This document shows, piece by piece, positions 1-6,807 of a DNA stretch of 12,782 bases; positions within the stretch are counted from its first letter, which is position 1; each line of letters starts with the position of its first letter. The translations under genes and the position numbers were made by a program. The notes beneath the pieces are model-generated. The model was not told the origin of the DNA, made no database searches, and worked only from the letters and a program-made list of their open reading frames with translations. The DNA is from Deltaproteobacteria bacterium (GTDB lineage Bacteria; Desulfobacterota_D; UBA1144; Nemesobacterales; N074bin48): positions 1 to 12,782 of the forward strand of contig SMWS01000077.1 in the NCBI GenBank assembly GCA_004356685.1, written 5' to 3'.

Positions 1-156
1 CGATTTCAGTATCCGATGCTTGATAAAAATAACCCTCTTTGGATAAATATCCGAGATTTTCAATTTGAGAAAGAAGATGGCCAATTTACTTATGCACGAA
101 AGCTGTCCTTTGAAAACAATTGGAAATACAAATTCACACAAAAAGTTGTAGGTTAA
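1..156 (+). CDS. C-terminal end of an unrecognised protein (5' truncated by window)
   Basis: The frame is open from base 1 and ends at TAA 154-156, giving the last 51 residues. The fragment is rich in aromatic and charged residues (Phe, Tyr, Trp, Lys, Asn). It has no membrane segment, no cysteine and no motif that I recognise; the segment WINIRDFQFEKEDG looks like a beta-strand-rich C-terminus. The function cannot be assigned from this piece. An AT-rich hairpin starts at the stop codon, and the next possible gene begins about 100 bp downstream on the same strand. That the fragment is coding is inferred from the long clean frame at the window edge and the codon use. Confidence 0.6.
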   Translation, partial: RFQYPMLDKNNPLWINIRDFQFEKEDGQFTYARKLSFENNWKYKFTQKVVG

Positions 157-174
157 TATAAGAAGTTTTTATAT
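156..174 (+). terminator. Weak AT-rich hairpin after the first gene
   Basis: ATATAAGA and TTTTTATAT can pair (one G-U) around an AGT loop, directly at the stop codon of the upstream gene. The right arm contains a run of five T. The stem has almost no G-C pairs, so termination would be inefficient; an AT-rich chance palindrome is equally possible. Confidence 0.22.
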
Positions 175-254
175 CTATGTGCTAAATCTGAACAACCTCT
201 TTCTCCTTAGATGAAATTACAAAAACTTAAAATGCATCCAGCTCACGTGGCTTA

Positions 255-440
255 ATGGAAATTATTGAAATAAACTCCAAAAAAATAATATTTGGTATTT
301 TTGCGTTTAGTTTCCTGGTTTTTTACATATTTTTTAAGTCTTACGGAGAAAGTGGGAGTTGCGGCAGAGGAGGAGGCAGTTATGAGACATGAGGGGTGTG
401 TACAACCAGTTGTGGCTCTTTAGGTGGTAGAGGGGGGTAA
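255..440 (+). CDS. Candidate small membrane selenoprotein (in-frame TGA at 390-392)
   Basis: ATG 255 opens a frame of 45 codons to TGA 390-392. If the TGA is read as selenocysteine the frame continues 15 codons to TAA 438-440, giving 61 residues. Seen: a charged start (MEIIEINSKK), one hydrophobic helix (about residues 11-28), Lys29, then a Gly/Ser/Cys-rich tail. Cys36 precedes the TGA, and Cys49 and Cys53 follow it, so Sec46 would form a U-G-V-C motif like redox UxxC/CxxC pairs. The composition before the TGA (GESGSCGRGGGS) matches that after it (CGSLGGRGG), which is unexpected for a 3' UTR. The extended frame stops 2 bp before the convergent epimerase gene. There is no Shine-Dalgarno; ATG 255 overlaps the stop of a 14-codon ORF (211-255) as TAATG. 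Single-helix plus Gly-rich tail with Sec near the C-terminus recalls eukaryotic SelK in layout only. Alternatives: TGA is a true stop (45 residues), or the frame is not translated. Confidence 0.42.
393..419 (+). promoter_or_regulatory. Candidate bacterial SECIS-like stem-loop just after TGA
   Basis: Immediately 3' of TGA 390-392, GGGG (393-396) can pair with CTCT (416-419) using two G-U pairs, and ACAA (402-405) pairs with TTGT (410-413) around loop CCAG (406-409). The loop G409 lies 17 nt from the TGA, within the distance known for bacterial SECIS elements. The internal loop is asymmetric and the stems are short, so the structure is weak. It was judged by eye without an energy calculation. 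Confidence 0.25.
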
Positions 441-442
441 AC

Positions 443-1426
443 TTAGCTCACATAGCCATTTTGTTTATACCAGTCAATAGTTTTTTCCAGAGCTTGTTTA
501 ATAGGCAAAAATTTTATTCCTAATTCGCTAATCGCTTTTTTATTTGATGCGCTTGCGCCCTTTTGCATTGCATTTACTGCATCAACTGCAATTTTTGGTG
601 AAGTGCCTTTAATTGCTGCCTTTAATTCTGATAAGTGAGCCATGGTCTTAATAATAAATGGTGGTATTTGAAATGGTGGTATGGGATCTCCCGTAATCTT
701 TTTAATCATTTTATATAAATCAATTATTCTAATATTTTCACTAACGAGTATATATTTTTCACCCGGTTTTGCCTTTTCGGCGGCTATTATATGAGCATCG
801 ACAACGTCATCAATGTATACAACAGGCACAAAACTTTGATCAAACGCCCTGAATTTAAGCCTTCTATTAAGAAATTCTATAATTATTTTGCCAAAAGTTT
901 TAAAATCTCCTGGACCAATAACAACACCGGGGTTAAGTACAACAACATCGAGTTTGGAATTTTTACCAAATTCTAGAACTTCCTGCTCAGCAAGATATTT
1001 TGACCTTCCGTATAAGCTTTCAAAATTACCACAATGCTCCAGGTCTTCTGTTGACAGTATCCCATGAGGCTGCCTTATGGCTGCTACAGAGCTTGTAAAT
1101 ACTACTTTGCTTACTCCAGATTTAGATGCTTCAGACAGTAGATTTTTTGTGCCTTTAACGTTGACGTCTATATATTTATTTTTATCCCTTAACCACCATC
1201 TTGATATATTAGCTAAATGAAAAAGTGTGTCACAACCATCAAGCATACCCTCAATCGATTTTGTATCTGTGATATCGCCTTGATGTATCTTAACGCCTAA
1301 TTCAATTAACTTTTTTGTCTTATATTTGTTTCTGACCAGTGCTGTAACATTAAATTTGTTTTCGACTAATTTTTTAGTAAGTTGCTTACCAATAAATCCT
1401 GTAGCGCCCGTTATAAAAATATTCAT
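443..1426 (-). CDS. NAD(P)-dependent epimerase/dehydratase, extended SDR, HpnA/dihydroflavonol-reductase-like
   Basis: This 327-residue protein is an extended short-chain dehydrogenase/reductase. The N-terminus carries the nucleotide-binding turn GATGFIG (Gly7, Gly10, Gly13), Asp51 of a GD motif follows, and the catalytic set is Ser112/Ser113 with Tyr139 and Lys143 (YGRSK). The segments GCDTLFHLA, VNVKGTKNLL and VVLNPGVVIGPGD are standard for the family. Length is normal. The overall pattern is nearest to the hopanoid-associated HpnA and dihydroflavonol-4-reductase-like branch, which act on NDP-sugars or other hydroxy/keto substrates; the substrate cannot be read from sequence. ATG 1424-1426 is preceded by an AT-rich stretch with no good Shine-Dalgarno. 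The gene is monocistronic and converges on the candidate selenoprotein with a 2 bp gap. Family assignment is firm; the specific role is open. Confidence 0.93.
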   Translation of the reverse strand: MNIFITGATGFIGKQLTKKLVENKFNVTALVRNKYKTKKLIELGVKIHQGDITDTKSIEGMLDGCDTLFHLANISRWWLRDKNKYIDVNVKGTKNLLSEASKSGVSKVVFTSSVAAIRQPHGILSTEDLEHCGNFESLYGRSKYLAEQEVLEFGKNSKLDVVVLNPGVVIGPGDFKTFGKIIIEFLNRRLKFRAFDQSFVPVVYIDDVVDAHIIAAEKAKPGEKYILVSENIRIIDLYKMIKKITGDPIPPFQIPPFIIKTMAHLSELKAAIKGTSPKIAVDAVNAMQKGASASNKKAISELGIKFLPIKQALEKTIDWYKQNGYVS

Positions 1427-1635
1427 ATTATTGTAATGGTTTTTATTAATAAAAATTTTATTTTAATTATTACTTTGTTAGATGAATAATTATTGCAATT
1501 GTTGCCTAATAAATCAATTATCGCAACAAATTAGTGAAAAATAATAATAAAAGAGATTTAAATCGAAACTTTTTTTGTTATTTTTAGTTTATTTTAAAAG
1601 GATAACATTGATCCGATTGACAATTAAGTAGGGCA
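1427..1635. other. AT-rich non-coding stretch with inverted repeat upstream of the epimerase
   Basis: No open frame of interest is present. A perfect 7 bp inverted repeat, TTGTTGC (1499-1505) and GCAACAA (1523-1529), separated by 17 bp, lies about 75-100 bp upstream of the epimerase start and could be an operator. The stretch is so AT-rich that several -10-like hexamers occur on the minus strand and no single promoter can be chosen. Confidence 0.3.
1448..1464 (+). repeat. 17 bp AT-only direct repeat, copy 1
   Basis: The 17-mer AATAAAAATTTTATTTT occurs here and again at 2640-2656, on either side of the transposase/mqnE debris. It is composed only of A and T and is nearly palindromic, so it may be chance in an AT-rich intergenic context; it may also mark a duplication at the ends of an inserted segment. 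Confidence 0.3.
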
Positions 1636-2291
1636 TTAGACATCTGGTGGAGTAGAATTCATTAAAATTTTGATTATTTTATTAACCATATTATCTGTAG
1701 ACAGATGTCTGTTATTAAACCTAAACTCCTGTTCCTTTACATAATTATATCAGATTAGTTTTGCTTACTCCATGATGTTTTAATAACTGCTCTTTTAAAT
1801 AACCCCAAAACCCCTCTATTCCATTAATATGTATCTTTTTACCTTTTTTTACTTTTACATATTCCCCTTTACCGTGATCAATTGTTTGATGCTTATAGCC
1901 TTTTTTATTTAAACCCTTATATGACTTCCAGGTATCTGTGTATATATTACTCTGTAAAACTATTTTTCCCTTTTATTATATCCTGAAGAGTCTTCTTTTT
2001 TGCATCACATACAAATTCTACATATACAACACCATTTCTCTGATAAAACCCAAACACTGGTTTTATATTTTCTTCTTCATACTCATACAGCGCTTTTCTT
2101 ATTATTATAAAACACCTGTGTACCAGCTTTTGTGATACCTCAGTTTCTTTTGCTGTCTTGTTTGCCGTAAATCCATATACAAACCACCACAGCAGTTCAT
2201 ACCAAACATCCAGCGCTGCTCTGCTGTGTTTAAGATATGTATTTGTTCTAAGTGAGAAACGAAAGTGACATTTTGAGCATTCATACCGGTA
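1636..2291 (-). pseudogene. Decayed IS1595-family transposase (two frameshifts, N-terminus lost, internal deletion)
   Basis: Three minus-strand frames join into one transposase. The first (from about 2291 to 1965) begins YRYECSKCHFRFSLRT, the second half of the N-terminal zinc ribbon, and continues through VFGFYQRNGVVYVEFV. The second (about 1975 to 1745) holds YTDTWKSYKG and HINGIEGFWGYLKEQLL. The third ends KEQEFRFNNRHLST and stops at 1636-1638. These are the family landmarks of IS1595/ISXO2-like DDE transposases in the right order. Frameshifts lie near 1970 and near 1750. The stretch that normally carries the first catalytic Asp (VDESYFGG-like) between the N-terminal helices and VFGF is missing, so the enzyme could not be active even without the frameshifts. 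The first CxxC of the zinc ribbon and the start codon are absent; at 2291/2292 the sequence passes directly into an mqnE fragment. No terminal inverted repeats were recognised. Confidence 0.85.
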
Positions 2292-2629
2292 TTATTTCAG
2301 CCAGAAAACACCGGGCTTAAAAAGGATGTAAAGTTCATTCCTGCCTCTTATGACATGAAAATCCATGCCCTGGCACGCCTTTATCTTGATAATTTTCCCC
2401 ACATTAAAGCCTACTGGATCACCCTTGGCGAAAAAGCAGCCCAGATTGCACTGCATTTTGGCTGTAGTGATGCAGACGGGACTATTATGAGAGAAAAGAT
2501 AATTCACGATGCCGGCCTCCTTCAGAGCTTGGCCACAGCCGGGACTTCATGGTCAATATGATCAAAAACGCGGGCTACACTCCTGTTGAAAGATATGCTT
2601 TGTATAATGTTGTTAAGGTTTACAATTGA
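2292..2629 (+). pseudogene. mqnE: C-terminal fragment of aminodeoxyfutalosine synthase MqnE, frameshifted
   Basis: The plus-strand reading LFQPENTGL then ARLYLDNFPHIKAYW and DADGTIMREKIIHDAG is the C-terminal part of MqnE, the radical SAM enzyme that makes aminodeoxyfutalosine in the futalosine route to menaquinone. Only about the last 110 of roughly 370 residues remain, so the radical SAM CxxxCxxC site is absent. A frameshift near 2512-2520 moves the frame; the other frame then gives NMIKNAGYTPVERYALYN and ends at TGA 2627-2629, the natural C-terminus. The fragment looks richer in G+C than its neighbours, which suggests a different origin or capture with the adjacent transposon. MqnC and CofH are related, but PENT plus HIKAYW fits MqnE best. 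It is non-functional as it stands. Confidence 0.85.
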
Positions 2630-2639
2630 TGATTTACTA

Positions 2640-2656
2640 AATAAAAATTTTATTTT
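2640..2656 (+). repeat. 17 bp AT-only direct repeat, copy 2
   Basis: This is identical to 1448-1464. It sits 11 bp after the stop of the mqnE fragment, so the two copies bracket the whole decayed block. See copy 1 for the caveat on low complexity. Confidence 0.3.
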
Positions 2657-2793
2657 CAGTTCCATTTTAAATTAATCTTAATTTTTATTATTCTTTTGAA
2701 TTTATTAGTAAATATTGATCTCTTTTCGTAAATTATTCATCTTATTAACAAATATTTTTAATCCATAATAATAAAAGTAATATAATAATTAAC

Positions 2794-4218
2794 ATGAAAA
2801 AAATATCACTATATTTAACCTTACTACTATTTCTAAGCAGTTGTCTTCAGCAGGAAATTAAAATTGTTCTCAATTCAGACGGCAGTGGTGAGTATCATAT
2901 TAAAAAAGAGATGGGAACAGAGCTAAGTAATATAGTTGGAATGTTTCCTGAGCAATTAAGAAAAGATGCCCAAAATAAGAAAAGTAAAGTTGAACAGTTG
3001 CCAGGTGGAGTAATATTAAAAGTCGATAAAGCATACAAAGACCCCAATGACCCTGCAAAGTTTATCGAAGAACAGGTATATACATTTACAAACCTTGGAG
3101 AAGCCCTGCCTGTATTAGAAAATCTTGTTGAAATGGGTCCCAGATATAAATACGAAAACGGAAAATTTATTGTTTTTCGCAACAGGGAGGTAGATCAATG
3201 GACACAATTTTCTGACGATGACCGTATGAAAGATGCCTATTTCAATCTCACAATCGAACTGCCTCAAAAACCTGAATCCAAAAATGGAGTTGTAAATGGG
3301 AATACAGTAAGCTGGAAATTTGATTCTGATTTTCTAAAAAAATATAAGAAAATGGAAATTGGGCAAAACATCATCGAGGCTACAATTGCTGAAACAAGCA
3401 TAAAAACCGATATCAGACCAAGGCTAGTTGTAGAATCAGATAAAAAAGAGGACACAGAGTATAAGCCACTTCACAGCTTCTCTTCATACATTCCGATTGT
3501 TGGAAAAAAATATTCTAATTCAGGAGATGCTACATTAGCTGTTTTTTTCGATGTAGATGATATCGATATTCCATTCTCATATAAAGATTTGAAGATTATA
3601 AAAATGCTTATAGATGGAAAACAAATAAGCCCTGAGATGAAATCGGATGATTCGGGGTTTTTTGATGGAAATAATAACTGGAGCGATAAGTTAAAAGGGT
3701 TCCCATTAGTTCTTAAATTTCCTGCAGTAAACCCATGGATAAAAAATATAGATATACTTGAGGCAACGCTCAACATAGGCAAGGTACTAAAATCAAAAGA
3801 AACTACATATTCTATTAATAATGTCACTACACCAATTCTTATAAGCAATGATAAATCATTTTATAAAGTTGCGCTGACTGAACTAAATTTAAAGACCAGC
3901 TTGCTGGCAAGTCCAAGCATAGAGCTTATATCTAATTATGAGCCAAATATGCTGAAATCATTTTTCATAGACACTGACTATGGTTTGAGATACAAAAACC
4001 ATATATTGAGACAGGATGCGTATGAAGAGAATAAAATATACAATAAAGACAAAATACAGTTTATAAAGAATACTTTTACAGATCAGAATACTTATGTATA
4101 TAAAATTGGATTTTCTAAAATTCCCAAGCCACCTTTTACTTTTGTAATCGAATTAATAGAAAAGCAATCATATAAACCTGTCACTCTAACATTGGAAAAT
4201 ATAAGTGTATCAAATTAA
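2794..4218 (+). CDS. Outer-envelope lipoprotein with LppM-like N-terminus, first of a paralogous pair
   Basis: The protein has 474 residues. A short Lys-rich start and hydrophobic core end in the lipobox LSSC, with Cys17 as the lipidated residue; Leu at +2 does not suggest inner-membrane retention. The mature start runs EIKIVLNSDGSGEYHIKKEM; a beta-strand followed by N-x-DGSG is typical of LppM-type bacterial lipoprotein domains. The rest is mixed beta-rich sequence with no catalytic motif, and the middle (LKGFPLVLKFPAVNPWIKN) resembles the matching zone of the downstream protein. No Shine-Dalgarno is evident before ATG 2794. The downstream lipoprotein starts inside this gene's last codons, so they are almost certainly co-translated. 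The function is unknown; a structural or binding role in the periplasm or outer membrane is inferred only from export. Confidence 0.85.
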   Translation: MKKISLYLTLLLFLSSCLQQEIKIVLNSDGSGEYHIKKEMGTELSNIVGMFPEQLRKDAQNKKSKVEQLPGGVILKVDKAYKDPNDPAKFIEEQVYTFTNLGEALPVLENLVEMGPRYKYENGKFIVFRNREVDQWTQFSDDDRMKDAYFNLTIELPQKPESKNGVVNGNTVSWKFDSDFLKKYKKMEIGQNIIEATIAETSIKTDIRPRLVVESDKKEDTEYKPLHSFSSYIPIVGKKYSNSGDATLAVFFDVDDIDIPFSYKDLKIIKMLIDGKQISPEMKSDDSGFFDGNNNWSDKLKGFPLVLKFPAVNPWIKNIDILEATLNIGKVLKSKETTYSINNVTTPILISNDKSFYKVALTELNLKTSLLASPSIELISNYEPNMLKSFFIDTDYGLRYKNHILRQDAYEENKIYNKDKIQFIKNTFTDQNTYVYKIGFSKIPKPPFTFVIELIEKQSYKPVTLTLENISVSN

Positions 4219-6424
4219 AAAGTTATTATTTTTACTCATAATATTTCTTCTCTCTGCGTGCTATGAAGTAGACATGGTTATAGAGCTAAACCCCGATGGG
4301 AGCGGCGTTTTTAAAAGATCTATGAATTTTAACAGGGCAACAGAAGATCAGAAAGTGAAAATCAAAGAGTTCATCAAGATGTCAGATGGTAATGGATTTA
4401 GTAGCGAACTATTAAAAATTGAAGATAATTTTCCTACGCCATATTTTAGAATTATCAAAAATGAAATAGATGAAGAAAATTTAACCACATATACGGAAAT
4501 TGAATTTCAGTATATCAATAGACTATTCGCCGTAGATAAAAAAGCTTCAGGACTAAAAGGTGTAAATTTTGAAGTAGATAAATCACATATCATTTTCACT
4601 ATAAATAGAAATAATGAATTAATAAATCAAAAACAAACCAGTAAATCTTCTTCAATCAAATCAAACCCGTTTGAGAGCTTAACAGCAAAAGTCACCAACA
4701 CTTTTATAAGCAAATCAAATAATGAAAAAGTAGAAACTTACTATGAGTTTATTGGAGACGATAATAACGCAGTCGTTAATTGGCAGGGACAACTGGAAAT
4801 CCCGGATCATTCAATCTCGAAAACAAAGATCAAACAGGCTTTTGCAAAATATCCTGTCTTAAAACCTAGTAGTTCTCATATAAAAACCGCAACCTGGGTA
4901 GTAAGTAACGATAAATCCAGAAACGCTTTAGAACTAGAACTACTCTTACCAAAACCTGCTATAAAAGACAAAACTTATCTTGGCTATGATGAAAAATATC
5001 TCCTTTCTGGAAAATATAATGACGGGACGGAAATAAGCATAACCAAAGGCAGGTTTGCAAGTTTTGATAAATTTAACTCTTTTAGTGATACTTTTGTAAA
5101 TGAAGGCAGCAATTTTAAAGTACCAATAAATTTATCTTTTCCAGATAACCCTGTTGATTTTTTTGATTCGCTGATGGTAAGGATAAGGGTCTTAAGCGTT
5201 AAAAACTCAAAACGGTTTGAGCTTGGAAAGCCTGTAGATGGTAAAACATATCAAGCGGATTCATTTAAATTCACTATAGAAAGTTCCGAAAAAACTATCA
5301 ATATTACATCAGATGGTCCTTCACATCTGTTTAAACAGTTTCTAATACAAACCCCCAATGGCAACATGCCCATAAAACCCCAGTCTACATACAATAAAAC
5401 ATATAAATTCAAAAATATTCCATTTTTCCAGAATAGTATCTTTCTTGCCGAGTATTATATAGATGCAAAATATGAGTGGTTAGACAGCAAAGTGCCTAGG
5501 CTAGATTTCTCAGCATCGAATACTAAAGAAACCAAAGAATCTTTTTCATTACAAAAGCTATTTCCCGAGATAACAAAATTCCCGATAGTTGATGATAGTA
5601 TTTATAAAGACCTCGATTCATTTAAGAATTACTGGGCAAAGGTTCCAGAGAATAAAGTAATTCCTGCATTATTAGTAGTATCAAACGATCTGCCCAAATT
5701 TCAAAAAGAACACAAAATAAATTCCTGGTATCAAAGAAAACTAGGCAAAACTATAAAAGAAAAAGAAGAATTTTTTAATAACAATAAACAGATGATCTCT
5801 GATTCCATGTTCAAACTATATTTGAATAAACCAAATCGAAGAGACAATATAGCTATTATTTACTTTTTAAATAATCTAGGACTAACAGATCTATTTAAAG
5901 AAAAAGCATTAACTGCTATAAAACAGGGCAAATTAAAATCAGGTTATGGAGTGTTGTTTTTGCCTAACATGTCTCAGGAAGAAAAAGATATTTTAAAAGA
6001 TGCTTTTTATAAAACATCTCATGACTGGGTGGAAAATCAGAGCATTTTTAAAATACTAACTAAAGGTGATAATCCAGATTTAAATCTGGCAAAAGAAGTA
6101 ATAAATTCTGATAACTATCATGAATATGTAAGAAATAACGCCTTTGAAGTAGTTTTGAATTATGATAAAAACATATCCACTGAATTTATCAAACCATATT
6201 TGATCAATATTGATACAAGACAATCAACGATTAAGGCTATTATAAATAAATTATTCAAAAATAAACCCAAGGGTGAGATAACAAATGAAGACTTACTGGA
6301 TTTTATCAGACCATTGAAATCTTTATTTGAAGACATAATACAGATTAGCAGTGACTATGAAGCTAAAGATATTAGAAGTATTTTAAATGCTATCGATTCT
6401 GTTAAGGCAGAACCCGTGAAATAA
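4205..6424 (+). CDS. Large lipoprotein, paralogue of the upstream one with an added helical C-terminus
   Basis: The protein has 739 residues and starts at GTG 4205, 14 bp inside the upstream gene, with GGAA (4194-4197) as ribosome site. The signal ends in lipobox LLSAC (Cys19). The mature start EVDMVIELNPDGSGVFK has the same design as its neighbour: in both proteins Asp of DGSG lies exactly 12 residues after the lipid Cys. A middle zone (INLSFPDNPVDFFDSLMVRI) matches the neighbour's LVLKFPAVNPWIKNIDIL zone in position and pattern. From about residue 490 to the end the sequence becomes Lys/Asn/Leu-rich and helical (for example NLGLTDLFKEKALTAIKQG), possibly HEAT/TPR-like, and this part is absent from the smaller paralogue. 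No enzymatic motif was seen. Its role is unknown; the C-terminal extension may be a protein-binding scaffold. Confidence 0.87.
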   Translation: MYQIKKLLFLLIIFLLSACYEVDMVIELNPDGSGVFKRSMNFNRATEDQKVKIKEFIKMSDGNGFSSELLKIEDNFPTPYFRIIKNEIDEENLTTYTEIEFQYINRLFAVDKKASGLKGVNFEVDKSHIIFTINRNNELINQKQTSKSSSIKSNPFESLTAKVTNTFISKSNNEKVETYYEFIGDDNNAVVNWQGQLEIPDHSISKTKIKQAFAKYPVLKPSSSHIKTATWVVSNDKSRNALELELLLPKPAIKDKTYLGYDEKYLLSGKYNDGTEISITKGRFASFDKFNSFSDTFVNEGSNFKVPINLSFPDNPVDFFDSLMVRIRVLSVKNSKRFELGKPVDGKTYQADSFKFTIESSEKTINITSDGPSHLFKQFLIQTPNGNMPIKPQSTYNKTYKFKNIPFFQNSIFLAEYYIDAKYEWLDSKVPRLDFSASNTKETKESFSLQKLFPEITKFPIVDDSIYKDLDSFKNYWAKVPENKVIPALLVVSNDLPKFQKEHKINSWYQRKLGKTIKEKEEFFNNNKQMISDSMFKLYLNKPNRRDNIAIIYFLNNLGLTDLFKEKALTAIKQGKLKSGYGVLFLPNMSQEEKDILKDAFYKTSHDWVENQSIFKILTKGDNPDLNLAKEVINSDNYHEYVRNNAFEVVLNYDKNISTEFIKPYLINIDTRQSTIKAIINKLFKNKPKGEITNEDLLDFIRPLKSLFEDIIQISSDYEAKDIRSILNAIDSVKAEPVK

Positions 6425-6453
6425 AAATACTTATTAATCAAAATGTTATTATA

Positions 6454-6480
6454 GTTATAAAATCTGCCAGATTTTATGGC
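6454..6480 (+). terminator. Hairpin after the lipoprotein pair
   Basis: ATAAAATCT (6457-6465) and AGATTTTAT (6469-6477) form a perfect 9 bp stem with a GCC loop, extendable by three pairs (two G-U) to 6454-6480. It lies 30 bp past the stop codon. There is no T-run after it, so it is better read as a 3'-end stabilising or weak terminating hairpin than as a classic intrinsic terminator; a dyad operator is an alternative. Confidence 0.45.
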
Positions 6481-6558
6481 ATTACATAACGCATATACTT
6501 AACCTTATCTCACCTTATTGATTCATTACATATTCTCTATAACTTTTGGTAATATATT

Positions 6559-6567
6559 TGCTATAAT
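6559..6567 (+). promoter_or_regulatory. Extended -10 promoter of the small helical protein
   Basis: TGCTATAAT matches the extended -10 (TGn plus TATAAT) perfectly. No good -35 hexamer is present 16-18 bp upstream, as is common for extended -10 promoters. Transcription would start near 6574, about 35 nt before ATG 6609. Confidence 0.55.
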
Positions 6568-6608
6568 ATTAATTATTAAGCATTTAATCAATTATGGGGG
6601 TGAATATT

Positions 6609-6788
6609 ATGGCAAGCTTAGAATTCTCACAGCAAGAAATTGATATGCTAAATAAAATTGTTAAAAGTTATCTCTCTGAACTAAGAATGGAAATAGCAGA
6701 TACAGACCAATCGTCTTTTAAAAATGAGCTTAGAAAAGAAAAAGAGCATTTAAACAAGCTAATTGAAAAGTTGGATTCCAATAGATAA
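6609..6788 (+). CDS. Conserved-type small helical protein, 59 residues, function unknown
   Basis: The start is taken at ATG 6609 because GGGGGTG (6596-6602) is well placed as its ribosome site; ATG 6594 would overlap that site and add five residues. The product is acidic/basic and wholly helical: LEFSQQEIDMLNKIVKSYL, then SELRMEIADTDQSSFKNEL, then KEKEHLNKLIEKLDS, consistent with a two-helix hairpin or coiled coil. The core YLSELRMEIADTD resembles a small hypothetical protein family that I recall from many bacterial genomes, with no known function. No membrane segment, cysteine or DNA-binding motif was seen. It is a single-gene unit with its own promoter, and it converges on the nitroreductase with 15 bp between stops. 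Confidence 0.8.
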   Translation: MASLEFSQQEIDMLNKIVKSYLSELRMEIADTDQSSFKNELRKEKEHLNKLIEKLDSNR

Positions 6789-6807
6789 GGCATTTTATGC
6801 TTTTTAT
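6787..6807. terminator. Small hairpin with T-run between convergent genes
   Basis: GCAT (6790-6793) and ATGC (6797-6800) pair across a TTT loop, with AA/TT extending the stem past a bulged G, followed by TTTTTAT. It covers the 3' ends of both convergent genes. The stem is short, so confidence is low. Confidence 0.3.

Noticed and set aside
1638..1710. Perfect inverted repeat AGACATCTG / CAGATGTCT as a transposon end or operator
   Set aside because: Both arms fall inside the rebuilt C-terminal part of the transposase (around RHLSTD and the final PPDV), so they are probably coding sequence rather than a terminal repeat.
1938..2135. Plus-strand frame of 65 codons rich in Tyr and Phe
   Set aside because: It is antisense to the transposase remnant, whose family motifs on the minus strand are clear.
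2355..2561. A 68-codon plus-strand frame as an independent small gene
   Set aside because: It is the middle of the mqnE fragment; its last 15 residues are out-of-frame sequence after the frameshift.
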